NCBI GenBank assembly: GCA_023398105.1
Contig: JAEWST010000127.1
Span: forward strand, 1-64,000
DNA length: 64,000 bases
Direction of reading: 5' to 3'
DNA from: Bacillota bacterium
Lineage (GTDB): Bacteria; Bacillota; Clostridia; Acetivibrionales; DSM-1351
In this document: positions 44,382-53,939 of the stretch, piece after piece
Numbering within the stretch: position 1 is the first letter of the stretch
Layout: each line of letters starts with the position of its first letter
Notes under the pieces: generated by a model
What the model was told of the DNA's origin: nothing
The model's database searches: none
Seen by the model: only the letters and a program-made list of their open reading frames with translations
Made by a program: the position numbers and the translations under genes

Positions 44382-45320
44382 ATGAAAAAAACTACAATTG
44401 GTGGTCAAGCATTATTAGAGGGACTTCTGATGATTGGACCTCAGTATAGAGCTACAGCAGTAAGAAAGCCAGATGGGGAAATTGTGATTGAAAAACATCC
44501 GATGAAACCAAAAGGAAAGCTTTCAAAAATTCCTGTGATAAGAGGTGCAGTAAATCTTTTTGCACAAATGGTTATTGGTGTAAAGGCTCTTATGTATTCT
44601 GCGGAATTTGTTGATCTTGAGGATGGGGATAAGCCATATGAACCATCAAAGTTTGAACAGTTCCTTGATCGAAAGTTTGGAGACAAGATAACGGATATTG
44701 CTATATATTTTTCGGTAGTATTGTCATTATGTCTAAGCGTGGGTTTGTTTATTCTACTTCCAAATTTTATAACTGACTTCTTATCCAACTTTGTTCAATT
44801 GGAAAATGTTGTTGTTTTAAATCTTGTTGAAGGTGTTATTAGAGTAGGTATATTTATTGGATACCTTGCACTTGTTTCATTAATGAAAGAAATGAAAAGA
44901 GTATGGGAATATCACGGAGCCGAACATAAGACAATTCATTGTTATGAGCATGGAGAAGAAATAACAGTTGAGAATGTTAGGAAACATACTACAAAACATC
45001 CTAGGTGTGGGACATCATTATTTTTTACAATTATGATTATTAGTATATTGATTTTTGCATTTACAGGCTGGCATAATGTTTTTCTAAATGCGTTAATAAG
45101 AATTCTTTTAGTTCCACTAGTTGCAGGTGTTTCGCTTGAATTTATTAAATTTGCCGTTAAGCATGATAACTGGCTATTTAAAGTAATAACAGCACCTGGG
45201 TTAATGTTTCAGTCCTTCACAACTAGAGAGCCTGATGATAAACAAATAGAGGTTGCAATAGCTGCTTTTATGGAGGTTCTACCAGCGGAAGAAGGTAGCG
45301 ATGAGTGGGGAAAGGATTAA
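44382..45320 (+). CDS. DUF1385 membrane protein (YqhQ-like)
   Basis: 312 residues from ATG 44382, preceded by GGGGGGT; an ATG at 44355 would add nine residues. It opens 'KKTTIGGQALLEGLLMIGPQ', the DUF1385 hallmark. It carries 'VIRGAVNLFAQMVIGVKAL', TM helices at about 110-135 and 150-172, 'EYHGAEHKTIHCYEHGEE' near 185 (a His/Glu-rich conserved motif), 'HPRCGTSLFFTIMIISILIF', and further TM helices near 235-255. The family often sits next to rpmE and prmC, as here. Its biochemical role is unknown; the His-rich motif suggests metal binding. Confidence 0.88.
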   Translation: MKKTTIGGQALLEGLLMIGPQYRATAVRKPDGEIVIEKHPMKPKGKLSKIPVIRGAVNLFAQMVIGVKALMYSAEFVDLEDGDKPYEPSKFEQFLDRKFGDKITDIAIYFSVVLSLCLSVGLFILLPNFITDFLSNFVQLENVVVLNLVEGVIRVGIFIGYLALVSLMKEMKRVWEYHGAEHKTIHCYEHGEEITVENVRKHTTKHPRCGTSLFFTIMIISILIFAFTGWHNVFLNALIRILLVPLVAGVSLEFIKFAVKHDNWLFKVITAPGLMFQSFTTREPDDKQIEVAIAAFMEVLPAEEGSDEWGKD

Positions 45321-45346
45321 TTACTCAACTTATTCAAAAAAGAGGA

Positions 45347-45400
45347 TATTGGTTCGGTGGACTTATCAATGGCTTGTTAAAACAGATTGGAAAAATAAGT
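45347..45400. repeat. R3-like repeat, inverted diverged copy
   Basis: TATTGGTTCGGTGGACTTAT then CAATGGCTTGTTAAAAC matches the inverted R3 copy at 62299-62335 with about 70% identity by eye. Confidence 0.45.
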
Positions 45401-45476
45401 TATTGATAATTGCCAGCGTTTTACCTGACCGATATCTTGTCGGTTTCTAGCAAAAACACTTAGAGCATGCAGAACA

Positions 45477-45635
45477 ATTATAACGAGGCAAGAAAATGTC
45501 CCCCACTTCTATAAGTGGAGGGCACCACTTTGGTTATCAGGCGGTGAGAATGTCTCCCGCCTCGATGAAACGCCGCTGATGTAATGAAATTTCTCTACAA
45601 TCGAAAAATTTCATTTTGAATCTAGGCGTTATAAT
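45477..45635. repeat. R1 repeat, most complete copy (copy B)
   Basis: The 9-bp terminal inverted repeats are ATTATAACG (45477-45485) and CGTTATAAT (45627-45635). The left module is CGAGGC/GCCTCG, enclosing the CCACTT-CTAT-AAGTGG hairpin and the GGCGGTGAGA-ATG-TCTCCCGCC hairpin. The right module is AACGCC/GGCGTT, enclosing AATGAAATTT/AAATTTCATT. There is no coding potential. Together with the R3-like copy it fills most of 45321-45673. Confidence 0.85.
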
Positions 45636-45673
45636 AAACATTTGTTGATTTTATATTGATAATGGTAGAGTAA

Positions 45674-46597
45674 ATGGATATTAGAGAATATTTTAGATAT
45701 GCAGTAGAAGGTTTAAAGAGTAGTAATATTGATGCCTCGGAGTTTGAAGCCGGGGTTATGCTTTGTCATGTTTTAAAATGTGACAGAGCATATTTATATT
45801 CTCATTATGATAGGGTACTTGGTAAAGAAGAACTGAAATTTCTGGAGGAAATACTTAGTCAGCGTGTTCAGAAGGTACCTCTTCAGTATATTATTGGAGA
45901 AACAGAATTTATGGGGCTTTCTTTTACTGTAAGTCCTGCTGTACTTATACCAAGGCAAGATACCGAAACCCTTGTGGAAGAGTGTATTAAACTTGTTGGT
46001 ATGCTAAGTAAACAAGCTGAGCTGTACAAAAGTGATACAGACAAGGTTAAGGTTAATGAAGATTATATAAAAAATATTAAGGTATTGGACATGTGCACAG
46101 GCTCTGGCTGTATTGCTATAAGTATTGCTCACTATTGCCCTGAAAGTACACTTATAGCTTGCGATATTTCACAAGATGCAATTTCTATAGCAAGGATAAA
46201 TTGTGAGCGTAATAGAGTTGTAAAAAAAGTGGAACTGCGTTGTGGTAATTTATTTGAGGCACTTGCTGGCGAGCAGCAGTTCAATATAATTGTAAGTAAT
46301 CCGCCATACATTGAAACAAGTGTAATACCAGATCTTCAAAAAGAGGTGAAAAATCACGAACCATTTTTAGCACTTGATGGTGGAAAAGATGGACTTGATT
46401 TTTATAGAGATATTATTGCAAATGCACAAAGACATTTGACAAATGGAGGTTATCTTGCATTTGAAATAGGTTATAATCAAGGGCAGAGTGTCAAAAAGCT
46501 TATGAATAAATTCTTCTGCGATATAAAAGTGTATAAAGATATTAGTGGGAATGATAGGGTTGTGATTGGCAGGTATGATAAATCAATCATTCCATAA
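45674..46597 (+). CDS. prmC: peptide chain release factor N5-glutamine methyltransferase PrmC
   Basis: 307 residues. The N-terminal helical domain (1-80) recognises the release factor, with 'QRVQKVPLQYIIGETEFMGL' at its end. The methyltransferase has 'LIPRQDTETLVEE', SAM motif I 'VLDMCTGSGCIAISIAHYCP' and the catalytic 'IIVSNPPYIETSVIPDLQKE' (NPPY). It methylates the GGQ glutamine of RF1/RF2. A charged insert at about 110-135 makes it slightly longer than most. The 3' end overlaps the convergent permease gene by 15 bp. Confidence 0.93.
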   Translation: MDIREYFRYAVEGLKSSNIDASEFEAGVMLCHVLKCDRAYLYSHYDRVLGKEELKFLEEILSQRVQKVPLQYIIGETEFMGLSFTVSPAVLIPRQDTETLVEECIKLVGMLSKQAELYKSDTDKVKVNEDYIKNIKVLDMCTGSGCIAISIAHYCPESTLIACDISQDAISIARINCERNRVVKKVELRCGNLFEALAGEQQFNIIVSNPPYIETSVIPDLQKEVKNHEPFLALDGGKDGLDFYRDIIANAQRHLTNGGYLAFEIGYNQGQSVKKLMNKFFCDIKVYKDISGNDRVVIGRYDKSIIP

Positions 46598-47644
46598 CTT
46601 CATAATACCTGCATCTTGGAGGTTTTTAACTATAATTAAGCTTATTGGACCAATAAACATTCCTAGAACGCCAAAAAATTCTAAACCAATATACATGGAC
46701 AATAATGTTACTAATGGATGAAGACCGATTTGGCTTCCAATAATTTTTGGTTCCATTATTTGTCTTAGTAATACTCCTAATACATATATAATTGTTAGTC
46801 CAAAGGCTAAAGGCATATTTCCGATAAAAATGTTCCATAAAATCCATGGAACCATTACCGTACCTGTACCTACAATAGGTATAGCCTCAGAAATACCAAC
46901 TATAAGAGCTATTACAAGGGCATATCTAACATCTAAAATATATAAACCTACACTTACTTCAACAAATGTAAAGCCCATAAGGATAAGTATTGCTTTGAAG
47001 TAACCAAATAAAGCAGCAATAGTATCCTTTTTTATATGAGGTAACTTCTTTCTCAATGATATTGGTAGTTGTTTGTAAAAGAAAATGGAAATTTTCTTTT
47101 TGTCACTGCTAATAAAATATGTTGCTAAAATAGTTACTATAAAAAATACAGTCAATTTTGGAATTGAGGATGCAGTATTAATTGTGTATTGAATAATGGC
47201 AGTAATTATATTTGTAAGCTTGTTAGATAGTGATGAGAGATTTTTAGTTATGGCGTCCGTAACTTCTTCAGGTAATGCATTATAAAAAGATGTAATCTTG
47301 TCAGTGAAATTGTCTATTTGGGTTGAAATATCATTGGAATAAATGGTTAAGTTATTTCGCAGAATTGTTAACTCATCATAAATCTTAATTATCCCTAAAG
47401 TTATAACGGTTACAAGTAGAGACATCGTAATTAATAGAGATATTACAGCGGCAATTTTTCTTGGTATCTTAAATTTTTGCAAGATCCGAATAACTGGCTC
47501 ATTAATATATGCAACTATAATTGCAATAATAAATGGTGCAAAGAAAGGGAAAAAATATGTTATTGATACATATATTATTGCGAAAATAATTACAATTAGT
47601 AGAAGCTTTTTAACAGCTCCTTGATATTTACTCCATAGTTCCAT
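46583..47644 (-). CDS. AI-2E/YtvI-like membrane permease
   Basis: 353 residues from ATG 47644 with GGAGG nine bases upstream; the longer open frame adds 20 residues without a ribosome site. It has about seven or eight TM helices. 'YFFPFFAPFIIAIIVAYINE' near 25 and 'LRQIMEPKIIGSQIGLHPLV' near 290 are AI-2E family signatures. The length and N-terminus resemble the sporulation membrane protein YtvI. Transport substrate and direction are unknown. It overlaps prmC tail to tail. Confidence 0.8.
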   Translation of the reverse strand: MELWSKYQGAVKKLLLIVIIFAIIYVSITYFFPFFAPFIIAIIVAYINEPVIRILQKFKIPRKIAAVISLLITMSLLVTVITLGIIKIYDELTILRNNLTIYSNDISTQIDNFTDKITSFYNALPEEVTDAITKNLSSLSNKLTNIITAIIQYTINTASSIPKLTVFFIVTILATYFISSDKKKISIFFYKQLPISLRKKLPHIKKDTIAALFGYFKAILILMGFTFVEVSVGLYILDVRYALVIALIVGISEAIPIVGTGTVMVPWILWNIFIGNMPLAFGLTIIYVLGVLLRQIMEPKIIGSQIGLHPLVTLLSMYIGLEFFGVLGMFIGPISLIIVKNLQDAGIMKLWND

Positions 47645-47750
47645 ACGATAACCTCCGATAATACATTCTGTCATTTTTTTAGCAAAACAACCTCGTCTCA
47701 CCAACTAATTCATGCGATTATTTCTAACCCATATTTCCCAGTGGTGTGTC

Positions 47751-47792
47751 TGAAAACTTAAAATTGTCAACTGGAAAAGTTGAGTTGAACAT
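47751..47792. repeat. R4-like repeat, inverted partial copy
   Basis: The reverse complement reads CAACTCAACTTTTCCAGTTG then ACAATTTTAAGTTTTCAG, matching the first half of R4 at 57289. Confidence 0.45.
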
Positions 47793-48079
47793 AATTATTA
47801 AGTATTTATATCCATTTTTGAGACTATAGTTATTTAACTATTAACATATATTTATACATAAAAAAGTATTTAAGTACATTTACAAAATAAACTTTGAGAT
47901 ATTTATTATTAATACTATTTTAAACAATGCTTATTACCAATGCAATGGCTATCAAAATATATTTTATCTTATACAAATTTATATGTTTATAGTGTTACAA
48001 AAGCAATCGTAATGCTTAGGATGAAGGTATGAGAAAAAAGTGAATTTCTGTTTTCAGTTTACATAGGTTGAGAAAACAA

Positions 48080-48137
48080 GATGTAATAAAATTTTTCTAC
48101 AATCGAAAAATTTCATTTTGAATCTAGGCGTTATAAG
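48080..48137. repeat. R1 repeat, right module only (copy E)
   Basis: It contains GATGTAATAAAATTTTTCTA, CAATCGAAAAATTTCATTTT and GAATCTAGGCGTTATAA. This is the right half of copy B and ends in the same CGTTATA. It lies in the 900-bp gap 47645-48571, which otherwise holds an R4 fragment and the ech promoter region. Confidence 0.75.
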
Positions 48138-48402
48138 ATATTTCAAGGAAATAAGGCTGTAAATATTTTTTAGGATAATTTAAATAAATGATTACGCACT
48201 TAATTACAAAAAATAGTAAATAGTAACAAGGCTAAAATTTAATATTGTATACAATATTCAGAATTTTTTTCCAAAAGCTTCAATTTACGCCTTTTAGGTT
48301 GTATTTTATTTAAAAGTATTGTAAAATGATATGCGGAATATAATTAAAGAGAGAAGTCGATTGTAGTCATTATTTATTGTAATTTTTATTGCTGTAATAG
48401 GA

Positions 48403-48490
48403 TTGACTAATAAGATTTTTCCAATTAGTATTGACAAGGGAAATTTGTTATAGAATTTATTTGACAAATTATCCTAGTGCAATATTTATA
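48403..48490 (+). promoter_or_regulatory. ech operon promoter region with three TTGAC boxes
   Basis: TTGACT at 48403, TTGACA at 48431 and TTGACA at 48461 lie 28 and 30 bp apart. The last has TTTATA at an 18-bp spacing (48485-48490). The middle one has TATAGAAT-like sequence at a short spacing. Which one is used is not decided by the sequence. Confidence 0.5.
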
Positions 48491-48571
48491 TTTTTTAGAA
48501 TTGTCAGTATTATATGATTGTTCTGAAAAAATATATGGGGTTAAAATATTATTTTGAAAGGAGAATTAGCT

Positions 48572-50557
48572 GTGGATTGGTATTTATTACTGTCAGCTAT
48601 TCTGTTGCCTGCACTTAGTGCTGTGCTATGCTTTATTGTTAAAAATCAGAAAGCTCGTATTGCAATAGTTAGTATTTCTACATTAATACTTTTTGCAGTA
48701 GCTTATGGATTTATTGTGCTTTTATTAAACTCTCCTGATGGAAGGATTGTTTATCATTTTAATGAAAGTACACTTGAGGTGATTAGCTGGATAATAAAGG
48801 GACTTGATTTGTTATTATTTAGTTATATCGCATACGTGGGTATAAAGCATAAAAAAGCAATAGTAGTTATTTTGAGTATTTTGCAGTTCATACCTTGGGT
48901 ACTGTTTGAAGTGTTTGGCTTTTTTGGGAAAGTTTTTGAGCCTGAACAGGCATTTGTTATTGATTATTTATCACTAATTATGATAATGCTTGTATCAATA
49001 ATTGGACCCATCATTACCTTCTTTGCTTTGGGTTACATGAAAGAGCATGAGCATCATTTAAAATTAACTATTTCAAGACAACCTAGATTTTTTATGATAC
49101 TATTTGTATTTTTAGGTGCAATGAATGCTTTGGTTATGACAGACAATTTATCTTGGATGTATTTTTTCTGGGAGATAACAACGCTTTGCTCATTTCTTTT
49201 AATTTCACATGATGGAACAGAAATAGCTATTAAGAATGGATTAAGAGCATTGTGGATTAATTCAGTTGGAGGAGTTGCATTCATTATTGCAATTATATTA
49301 GTGAATTCAAGCTTAGAAACACTTTCAGTTCTCACTATTTCAGAATCAGGGATGCAGGGAGCATTTACTGGAATGTTGCCGATAGCTCTTGGTTTGCTAT
49401 GCATAGCTGGATTTACTAAATCAGCTCAGTTCCCATTCCAAAGCTGGCTGTTAGGAGCAATGGTTGCACCAACGCCTGTATCAGCACTGCTACATTCAAG
49501 TACAATGGTTAAAGCTGGTGTATATTTGGTGGTAAGAATCTCACCAGCATTCTCTGGAACTATTTTGGGACAGCTTGTTGCTATTGGTGGTGGATTTACA
49601 TTTGCAGTTGCGTCAGCAATAGCTATTAGTCAGAGCAATGGAAAAAAGGTTCTGGCGTATTCGACTATTGCAAATTTAGGACTGGTAATTTGTTGTGCTG
49701 GTATCGGGACAAGGATTTCTATTGCAGCTGCAATATTATTGATGATTTTCCATGCTATTTCAAAAGGCTTATTATTCCTTTGTGTTGGAACCATTGAACA
49801 AGGTATTGGAAGCCGTGACATTGAAGATATGCAAGGTTTGTTCAAGTTAATGCCGTTTACTACAGTAATAACAGTAATTGGTATGATTTCAATGATGCTT
49901 CCTCCTTTTGGAGTACTTATCACTAAATTTATGGCTATAGAGACTGCGGTTGATCAACCTTTGGTATTACTGCTAATTATACTTGGTAGTGCATTAACAG
50001 TAGTTTTCTGGGGCAAATGGATTGGAATTATTTTGACAATGTCATACAAACCAAAGTTCCACATAGAGAAATTGACGTTCTCAATGGAAGCTGCATTGTC
50101 TATGTTAATAATATTTGTTATGGCAGCAAGTATAGGAATTGTTCCCCTATATAATGTTTTAGTTAAGCCACAGGTAATTGCCTTTGCATTGGCAGACAAA
50201 GGTGCTCTTTTTGGTGAAGGTATGGGAATTTGGCTTCACAATATTGATAATGCAGTATATGGAGGCTTTGCCTCGATATTATTCTTTATATTAGTATTGC
50301 TATTAATGGTGGCAATTCCGTTTTTTGCTCACAGACTCAAGCCAGCAAGACTCAAACCGCCGTATTTATGTGGTGGAAATGCAGATGATGACATGAGAGG
50401 ACTTGAATTTGTCAGCCCTGGAGACAAAACAGAAACTGTAGTAGTAAGAAATTACTATTTGCAGAGTGTATTTGGAGAAGAGAAGCTTACAACAGGAGCT
50501 AATATTATAGCTGGTGCAATAGTTTTAATTATTTTAGGGGTGGTGATAGGATTATGA
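48572..50557 (+). CDS. echA: ech hydrogenase subunit A (antiporter-like, NuoL family)
   Basis: 661 residues from GTG 48572, preceded by AAAGGAG; TTG at 48554 contains that ribosome site within its codons. It has about 16 TM helices with the proton_antipo_M core: 'MYFFWEITTLCSFLLISHDG' (key Glu), 'FTKSAQFPFQSWLLGAMVAP' (key Lys) and 'TPVSALLHSSTMVKAGVYLV'. It forms the ion-translocating arm of the energy-converting [NiFe] hydrogenase. It overlaps echB by ATGA. The operon order A-B-C-D-E-F-hypA-hypB supports assignment. Confidence 0.93.
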   Translation: MDWYLLLSAILLPALSAVLCFIVKNQKARIAIVSISTLILFAVAYGFIVLLLNSPDGRIVYHFNESTLEVISWIIKGLDLLLFSYIAYVGIKHKKAIVVILSILQFIPWVLFEVFGFFGKVFEPEQAFVIDYLSLIMIMLVSIIGPIITFFALGYMKEHEHHLKLTISRQPRFFMILFVFLGAMNALVMTDNLSWMYFFWEITTLCSFLLISHDGTEIAIKNGLRALWINSVGGVAFIIAIILVNSSLETLSVLTISESGMQGAFTGMLPIALGLLCIAGFTKSAQFPFQSWLLGAMVAPTPVSALLHSSTMVKAGVYLVVRISPAFSGTILGQLVAIGGGFTFAVASAIAISQSNGKKVLAYSTIANLGLVICCAGIGTRISIAAAILLMIFHAISKGLLFLCVGTIEQGIGSRDIEDMQGLFKLMPFTTVITVIGMISMMLPPFGVLITKFMAIETAVDQPLVLLLIILGSALTVVFWGKWIGIILTMSYKPKFHIEKLTFSMEAALSMLIIFVMAASIGIVPLYNVLVKPQVIAFALADKGALFGEGMGIWLHNIDNAVYGGFASILFFILVLLLMVAIPFFAHRLKPARLKPPYLCGGNADDDMRGLEFVSPGDKTETVVVRNYYLQSVFGEEKLTTGANIIAGAIVLIILGVVIGL

Positions 50558-51408
50558 GCATAAACAATTTATTAATTGCTGTTATTGCCATAATAGCTGC
50601 TCCAATAATTGGTGGTTTGCTGACTGGTATTGACAGAAAAATAACTGCTAGAATGCAAAATAGACAGGGTCCTCCAATACTTCAGCCATTTTATGATTTC
50701 TTTAAGCTAATTGGTAAGCAGGATATTGCAGTTAACCAAACTCAGATGGTATATGTATTAGGACATTTATTATTTGCAATTGGTGCATTGGTAATGCTTG
50801 TTTTACAGCAGGATTTATTGATGATTATGTTTATTTTGGCTTTTTCGGGTATCTCACTGATTATGGGGGCAAGTAGTATTCGTTCTCCATATAGCAAGAT
50901 TGGTGCGCAAAGAGAGATTATGTCTATGATGGCATATGAGCCAGTACTGCTTCTTATGGTAGTGGGGGTTTATAAGGCTACTGGAAGTTTTATGATTTCA
51001 GGCATATTTGAGCACGAAAAGCCTCTATTATTCAGTCTACCATTGGTGTTCTTGTCTTTCTTGTTTATTTTAACAATTAAGCTGAGAAAGTCTCCTTTTG
51101 ACTTTGCTACTTCACACCATGGACATCAGGAGCTTATAAAGGGATTAACTACTGAGTTTTCAGGAACACAGTTAGCATTAATTGAGTTAACTGATTGGAT
51201 TGACTTGGTATTATTTATGGGATTAATTTCATTGTTTTTTGCACAACCTTTATGGGTAGGTATCTTAATAGCATTAGTTTGTTATTTTATAGAAATATTA
51301 GTGGACAATATTAGTGCTAGAATGACATGGCAGTGGATGGTTAAAACAACATGGGTTGCAGGAATTGGAGTTGCCCTTGTTAATATAATTTGGATGTACC
51401 TAATTTAA
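50554..51408 (+). CDS. echB: ech hydrogenase subunit B (NuoH-like)
   Basis: 284 residues, about eight TM helices. 'GIDRKITARMQNRQGPPILQ' followed by PFYDFFKL near 25-50 is the NuoH/EchB signature at the quinone-like site, here used as the docking site of the peripheral arm. Further markers are 'QREIMSMMAYEPVLLLMVVG' and 'SPFDFATSHHGHQELIKGLT' with conserved acidic residues. It anchors the hydrophilic hydrogenase arm to the membrane. A 190-bp gap without an ORF follows before echC, unusual within this otherwise tight operon. Confidence 0.93.
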   Translation: MSINNLLIAVIAIIAAPIIGGLLTGIDRKITARMQNRQGPPILQPFYDFFKLIGKQDIAVNQTQMVYVLGHLLFAIGALVMLVLQQDLLMIMFILAFSGISLIMGASSIRSPYSKIGAQREIMSMMAYEPVLLLMVVGVYKATGSFMISGIFEHEKPLLFSLPLVFLSFLFILTIKLRKSPFDFATSHHGHQELIKGLTTEFSGTQLALIELTDWIDLVLFMGLISLFFAQPLWVGILIALVCYFIEILVDNISARMTWQWMVKTTWVAGIGVALVNIIWMYLI

Positions 51409-51599
51409 TAATGATTTATTTCAGTAGATAGAACTATATGATAGCTTTGCTGAGGTTGTTAGTGAAGCTATGGTTGTTTATGTTAAAAAGAATTTGAATT
51501 CAAATTAAGAAACGGGATTACATCTGCGAAGGCGAAGCAGAGGTTTCCTACTGTTAGTTATATTGATATTTATGCCCAAATGGGGCGTGGGAGGTTAGT

Positions 51600-52049
51600 A
51601 TGGGTATAATAAGCAAGTCAAGGAAAAAGTCACCTTGGATTATGCATTATGACTGTACAAGCTGCAATGGATGTGATATTGAGACGTTAGCATGTCTGAC
51701 TCCAATGTATGATGCTGAGCGATTAGGAATTGTCAATGTTGGTAATCCTAAGCATGCAGATATTTTGCTTGTAACTGGTTCTGCAAATAAAAGGAATTCA
51801 CAAGTATTAAAAAATATATATAACCAAATGCCTAATCCAAAGTGTGTTGTTGCAATTGGAGCTTGTGCCTGCACAGGAGGTATATTTAGAGAGTGTTACA
51901 ACGTACTGGGAGGAATTGAGAATGTAATTCCAGTAGATGTTTATGTTCCAGGCTGCTGTGCAAAACCTGAGGCAATAATTGATGGAATAGTGCAGGCTAT
52001 AGGCAAGCTAGATGAGAAGGCAGAGTTAATGAAGAACGAAGGCAAGTAG
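51600..52049 (+). CDS. echC: ech hydrogenase small subunit C (NuoB-like)
   Basis: 149 residues. Four Cys ligands of the proximal [4Fe-4S] cluster are visible: 'HYDCTSCNGCDIETLACLTP' (CxxC), 'IGACACTGGIF' and 'DVYVPGCCAKPEAIIDGI'. It passes electrons between the ferredoxin-type subunit and the NiFe site. GGGAGGTTAGT before ATG is a strong ribosome site. Confidence 0.94.
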   Translation: MGIISKSRKKSPWIMHYDCTSCNGCDIETLACLTPMYDAERLGIVNVGNPKHADILLVTGSANKRNSQVLKNIYNQMPNPKCVVAIGACACTGGIFRECYNVLGGIENVIPVDVYVPGCCAKPEAIIDGIVQAIGKLDEKAELMKNEGK

Positions 52050-52083
52050 TATAGCTGCTTTGCGGATCATGGAGGTACGAGAA

Positions 52084-52461
52084 ATGATTGAAAATTTATT
52101 TGAAACTACAAGCGACCAATTGCTTGCAGAGACTTCAAAGTGCAAGTATCAAGACTATAGATATGTTACTTCTACCTGTGTAGACAATGGCGATGACACT
52201 ATTGATGTTTACTATCATTTTGATAAAGACTATGAAATGAGAAATGTCAAAATCACTGTTAAAAAGGGTGAAGAAATACCAAGCATTTCAAAAATATTTT
52301 TTAGTGCAATACTTGTAGAAAATGAAATGAAAGAATTGTTTGGATTAAATATAACTGATATAGCTATTGACTATGGTGGACATATGCTATTATCAGATGA
52401 AGAGCTTTCTTCACCTATGTTAAGACAGCAAATAACTATTGAACAAAGAGGGGGTAAATAA
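52084..52461 (+). CDS. echD: ech hydrogenase subunit D (NuoC-like)
   Basis: 125 residues from ATG 52084, preceded by GGAGG; the open frame begins with TTG at 52060. The body has 'YVTSTCVDNGDDTIDVYYHF' and 'ISKIFFSAILVENEMKELFG' followed by LNITDIAIDYGGHM, the NuoC-like pattern. It is a structural linker of the peripheral arm, two bases before echE. Confidence 0.9.
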   Translation: MIENLFETTSDQLLAETSKCKYQDYRYVTSTCVDNGDDTIDVYYHFDKDYEMRNVKITVKKGEEIPSISKIFFSAILVENEMKELFGLNITDIAIDYGGHMLLSDEELSSPMLRQQITIEQRGGK

Positions 52462-52463
52462 GT

Positions 52464-53543
52464 ATGAGTTCAACTGTAATACCTTTTGGTCCACAGCATC
52501 CTGTACTTCCTGAACCCCTCCATATTAAGCTGGTTATGGAAGATGAAAAAATTGTTGAAGCAATACCAGCTATAGGTTATGTGCATAGAGGATTAGAAAA
52601 GCTTACAGAAACAAAAGAGTTTACTCAAAACACATTCGTTGTTGAGAGAGTATGCGGTATATGTAGTGTTATGCATGCAATGGCTTATTGTCAGGGTATT
52701 GAGGAATTAATGAATATTGAGATTCCTGATAGAGCAAAATTCCTCCGTGTTATTTGGGCAGAACTACACAGAATGCACAGTCATTTATTGTGGTTAGGAC
52801 TTTTGGCTGATGCCTTTGGTTTTGAAAGTCTTTTCATGCAGGCGTGGAGAAATAGAGAAAAGGTTATGGATATCATGGAGGAAACTGCTGGTAGCAGAGT
52901 TGTTATATCAGCTAATACCATTGGTGGAACAAGACGTGACCTTACAAAAGAGCAAATGGCAAAAATTAATCAAATTGTTGATGAGATAAAAGAAGATTTA
53001 GAGCAACTTGAAGCTGTATTCTTGAATAATTATACTGTTAAGCACAGATTGGTTGGAAGAGGAGTTCTTACTAAAGCTGATGCAATAGAGTATTGTACGG
53101 TTGGGCCAATGGCGAGAGCAAGTGGATTGAAAATGGATTTGAGAACTACAGGTTATTCTGCATACGGACAGCTAGATTTTGAACCAATTATACACAATGA
53201 TGGTGATAATTATGCAAGGACATATGTTAGACTACATGAAATTTACCAATCAGTAGATCTTGTTAAGCAAGCAATAGCAAAGATACCTGAAGGACAGCAT
53301 GTTATACCTGTAAAGGGAAATCCTCCAAAGGGTGATATAATATCAAGAGTTGAGCAGCCTAGAGGAGAGGTATTATACTTCATGAGAGGAAATGGAACTA
53401 AGACTTTGGATAGACTTAGACTTAGAACACCAACATTTGCCAATATACCTTCATTGTTAAAAATGTTGCCTGGCAGTGAACTCGCTGATGTAGGAATGCT
53501 TATTTTGACGATTGACCCATGTATATCCTGTACTGAGAGGTAA
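52464..53543 (+). CDS. echE: ech hydrogenase large subunit E, [NiFe] site (NuoD-like)
   Basis: 359 residues, the family length. The N-terminal NiFe ligands lie in 'VVERVCGICSVMHAMAYCQG' (RxCGxC). The C-terminal ligands lie in 'LTIDPCISCTER' (DPCxxC), and the protein ends right after this motif without an extra C-terminal tail. This suggests that no endopeptidase maturation is needed, as described for Ech. 'PFGPQHPVLPEPLHIKLVME' is the N-terminal marker. It catalyses H+/H2 interconversion. Confidence 0.95.
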   Translation: MSSTVIPFGPQHPVLPEPLHIKLVMEDEKIVEAIPAIGYVHRGLEKLTETKEFTQNTFVVERVCGICSVMHAMAYCQGIEELMNIEIPDRAKFLRVIWAELHRMHSHLLWLGLLADAFGFESLFMQAWRNREKVMDIMEETAGSRVVISANTIGGTRRDLTKEQMAKINQIVDEIKEDLEQLEAVFLNNYTVKHRLVGRGVLTKADAIEYCTVGPMARASGLKMDLRTTGYSAYGQLDFEPIIHNDGDNYARTYVRLHEIYQSVDLVKQAIAKIPEGQHVIPVKGNPPKGDIISRVEQPRGEVLYFMRGNGTKTLDRLRLRTPTFANIPSLLKMLPGSELADVGMLILTIDPCISCTER

Positions 53544-53570
53544 AAGAAAGTAAATAGGAGGTCATAAAGT

Positions 53571-53939
53571 ATGTTTAAGATGGTGGAAAACGTACTAAAG
53601 AATTTGGTATCAAAGCCTGCAACTAGGAACTATCCCTTTGATAAAAGAGAGCCATTTAAGGACTCAAGAGGGCATATTTCTGGTTGCGATATAGATTTGT
53701 GTATTTTTTGTGGTATTTGCCAGAGAAAGTGTCCAGCTAATGCTATAGTAGTCAATAAAGCTGAAAAATCATGGGAAATCGATCAATTTAAATGTGTTAT
53801 CTGTAACGCATGTGTTGAAGTGTGTCCAAAGAAATGCATTATATCTAGTGCAGAACATAAATCAGCACAGCAAACAAAGGACAAATTAAAGCTTGTTCAG
53901 GCACCAAAGCCTATAGAAAGTGTTGAACAAAATGCATGA
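53571..53939 (+). CDS. echF: ech hydrogenase ferredoxin-like subunit F (NuoI-like)
   Basis: 122 residues. Two [4Fe-4S] motifs are visible: 'CIFCGICQRKCPANAIVVNK' and 'CVICNACVEVCPKKC'. It accepts electrons from reduced ferredoxin. The 3' end overlaps hypA by eight bases. Confidence 0.94.
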   Translation: MFKMVENVLKNLVSKPATRNYPFDKREPFKDSRGHISGCDIDLCIFCGICQRKCPANAIVVNKAEKSWEIDQFKCVICNACVEVCPKKCIISSAEHKSAQQTKDKLKLVQAPKPIESVEQNA

